64,000 nucleotides of DNA from Syntrophobacter sp963666995 (GTDB taxonomy: Bacteria; Desulfobacterota; Syntrophobacteria; Syntrophobacterales; Syntrophobacteraceae), in contig OY762941.1 of NCBI GenBank assembly GCA_963666995.1, positions 3,410,001-3,474,000 of the forward strand, given 5' to 3'. A model generated the notes under the pieces. The model was not told the origin of the DNA, did not search any database, and saw only the letters and a list, made by a program, of their open reading frames with translations. Every line of letters begins with the position of its first letter. Position 1 is the first letter of the stretch. This document shows, in pieces, positions 63,485 to 64,000 of the stretch. The position numbers and the translations under genes are program-made.

Positions 63485-64000
63485 TTACGACCCGTCCTTC
63501 CCGGATCGCTCCATCTCGTCCAACAGGGTGTGCCAGGAGTTTTGCCATAGCCGCCTCCTGGTTTCAACAAGCTCCCGTTTGCGCTTCCACGCCTCCAGCC
63601 CTTCCTTTGCTTTCTTCCCTGCAATGAGGCGCTCATACTCCGGGAAGGCATTCATCATCTGGCGAATTCCAATATTCGAAGGGCCGTTTTCTTCCGTCCC
63701 TTCGCCGGATGCTGAAACGATCCGGGCACCCTTTCCGGCAACCGCTCTTTCGATCATGGCCACCCCGATCGGGTCGCGGCCAAGGCAGTCGCGTTTTGCC
63801 ACAAGGAGGATGTCGTCTTTATCGAGTCGGCTTATAGCTTCCACAAGGGCCGGATGCTTCTCCGAACCGCATGCGCCGGTTGCGCCTTCATCTTTGAAAA
63901 CGTCGGCAAGAGACGATTTGCACTTTTCGGCATGGGATCGGCAGGCGGCCAACTGGGCGGCAAGCCCCGCTCTGATCTCGCCCTGATTCTCTGTGGAGAC
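63485..64000 (-). CDS. Serine recombinase (resolvase family), N-terminus cut by window end
   Basis: The frame runs open from the window edge: VSTENQGEIRAGLAAQLAAC, the start of a resolvase catalytic domain with the nucleophile Ser in VST. It continues to LLVAKRDCLGRDPIGVAMIE, which contains catalytic Arg residues, and ISRLDKDD. The C-terminal region after about residue 115 (visible part) is short and helical with MNAFPEYERLIAGKKAKEGL, typical of small recombinases. An internal TTG at 63950-63952 is not the start. It may mobilise nearby accessory DNA. Confidence 0.85.
   Translation of the reverse strand, partial: VSTENQGEIRAGLAAQLAACRSHAEKCKSSLADVFKDEGATGACGSEKHPALVEAISRLDKDDILLVAKRDCLGRDPIGVAMIERAVAGKGARIVSASGEGTEENGPSNIGIRQMMNAFPEYERLIAGKKAKEGLEAWKRKRELVETRRRLWQNSWHTLLDEMERSGKDGS

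Overview
The window looks like chromosome of a GC-rich Deltaproteobacterium (Desulfobacterota), most like a syntrophic or sulfate-reducing member of the Syntrophobacterales. This is inferred from gene content and order: the ispE - tRNA-Gln - prs - ctc - pth - carD run, a VKOR/DsbA fusion, tungsten-type aldehyde:ferredoxin oxidoreductase, fumarate reductase subunits and many PAS-type sensors. I think of Syntrophobacter, but no 16S gene or other decisive marker is present.

Region 1-19.8 kb is mostly housekeeping. On the minus strand lie a partial divIVA, yggT and a DMT permease. The plus strand carries a 42-aa Cys protein, rplU-rpmA-obgE, proB-proA-nadD-rsfS-M48/TPR protease (several junctions overlap by 4-8 bp), a VKOR-SurA-like-DsbA fusion, serA, a DUF1844 protein, ispE, tRNA-Gln(TTG), prs, ctc/rplY, pth, carD, a YacL-like PIN/TRAM protein and rluD.

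Region 19.8-30.9 kb is a type II secretion locus. gspE-F-H-I-J-K-L-M-D read leftward and a GspC/PilP-like gene diverges from them. gspG, the major pseudopilin gene, is not here. Region 30.9-41.1 kb is a mosaic of single genes: a PPC/DUF296 protein, a four-PAS histidine kinase, a coiled-coil membrane protein, phosphofructokinase, an EF-hand protein, an orphan OmpR-type regulator, a DUF882 peptidase, feoA and two hypotheticals.

Region 41.3-47.3 kb is an aldehyde/alcohol oxidation locus on the minus strand. Fe-alcohol dehydrogenase, a PAS histidine kinase and an NtrC-type regulator overlap as one operon. A well-matched sigma-54 promoter then precedes a 38-aa protein and aldehyde:ferredoxin oxidoreductase. 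Region 47.8-51.8 kb holds frdA with a -1 frameshift that joins its frame to frdB, a divergent frdB, and an MmgE/PrpD protein.

Region 51.8-64 kb is accessory in character. It has a 40-aa Cys protein with a strong ribosome site, a zinc-ribbon rhomboid protease, and a GntR-controlled amino-acid cluster (saccharopine-dehydrogenase-like enzyme, polar amino-acid ABC transporter, CoA-acylating semialdehyde dehydrogenase with a frameshift, ferritin-like protein). It ends with two copies of a GC-rich multi-hairpin repeat around a GNAT gene, a Cys-rich hypothetical and a serine recombinase cut by the window edge.
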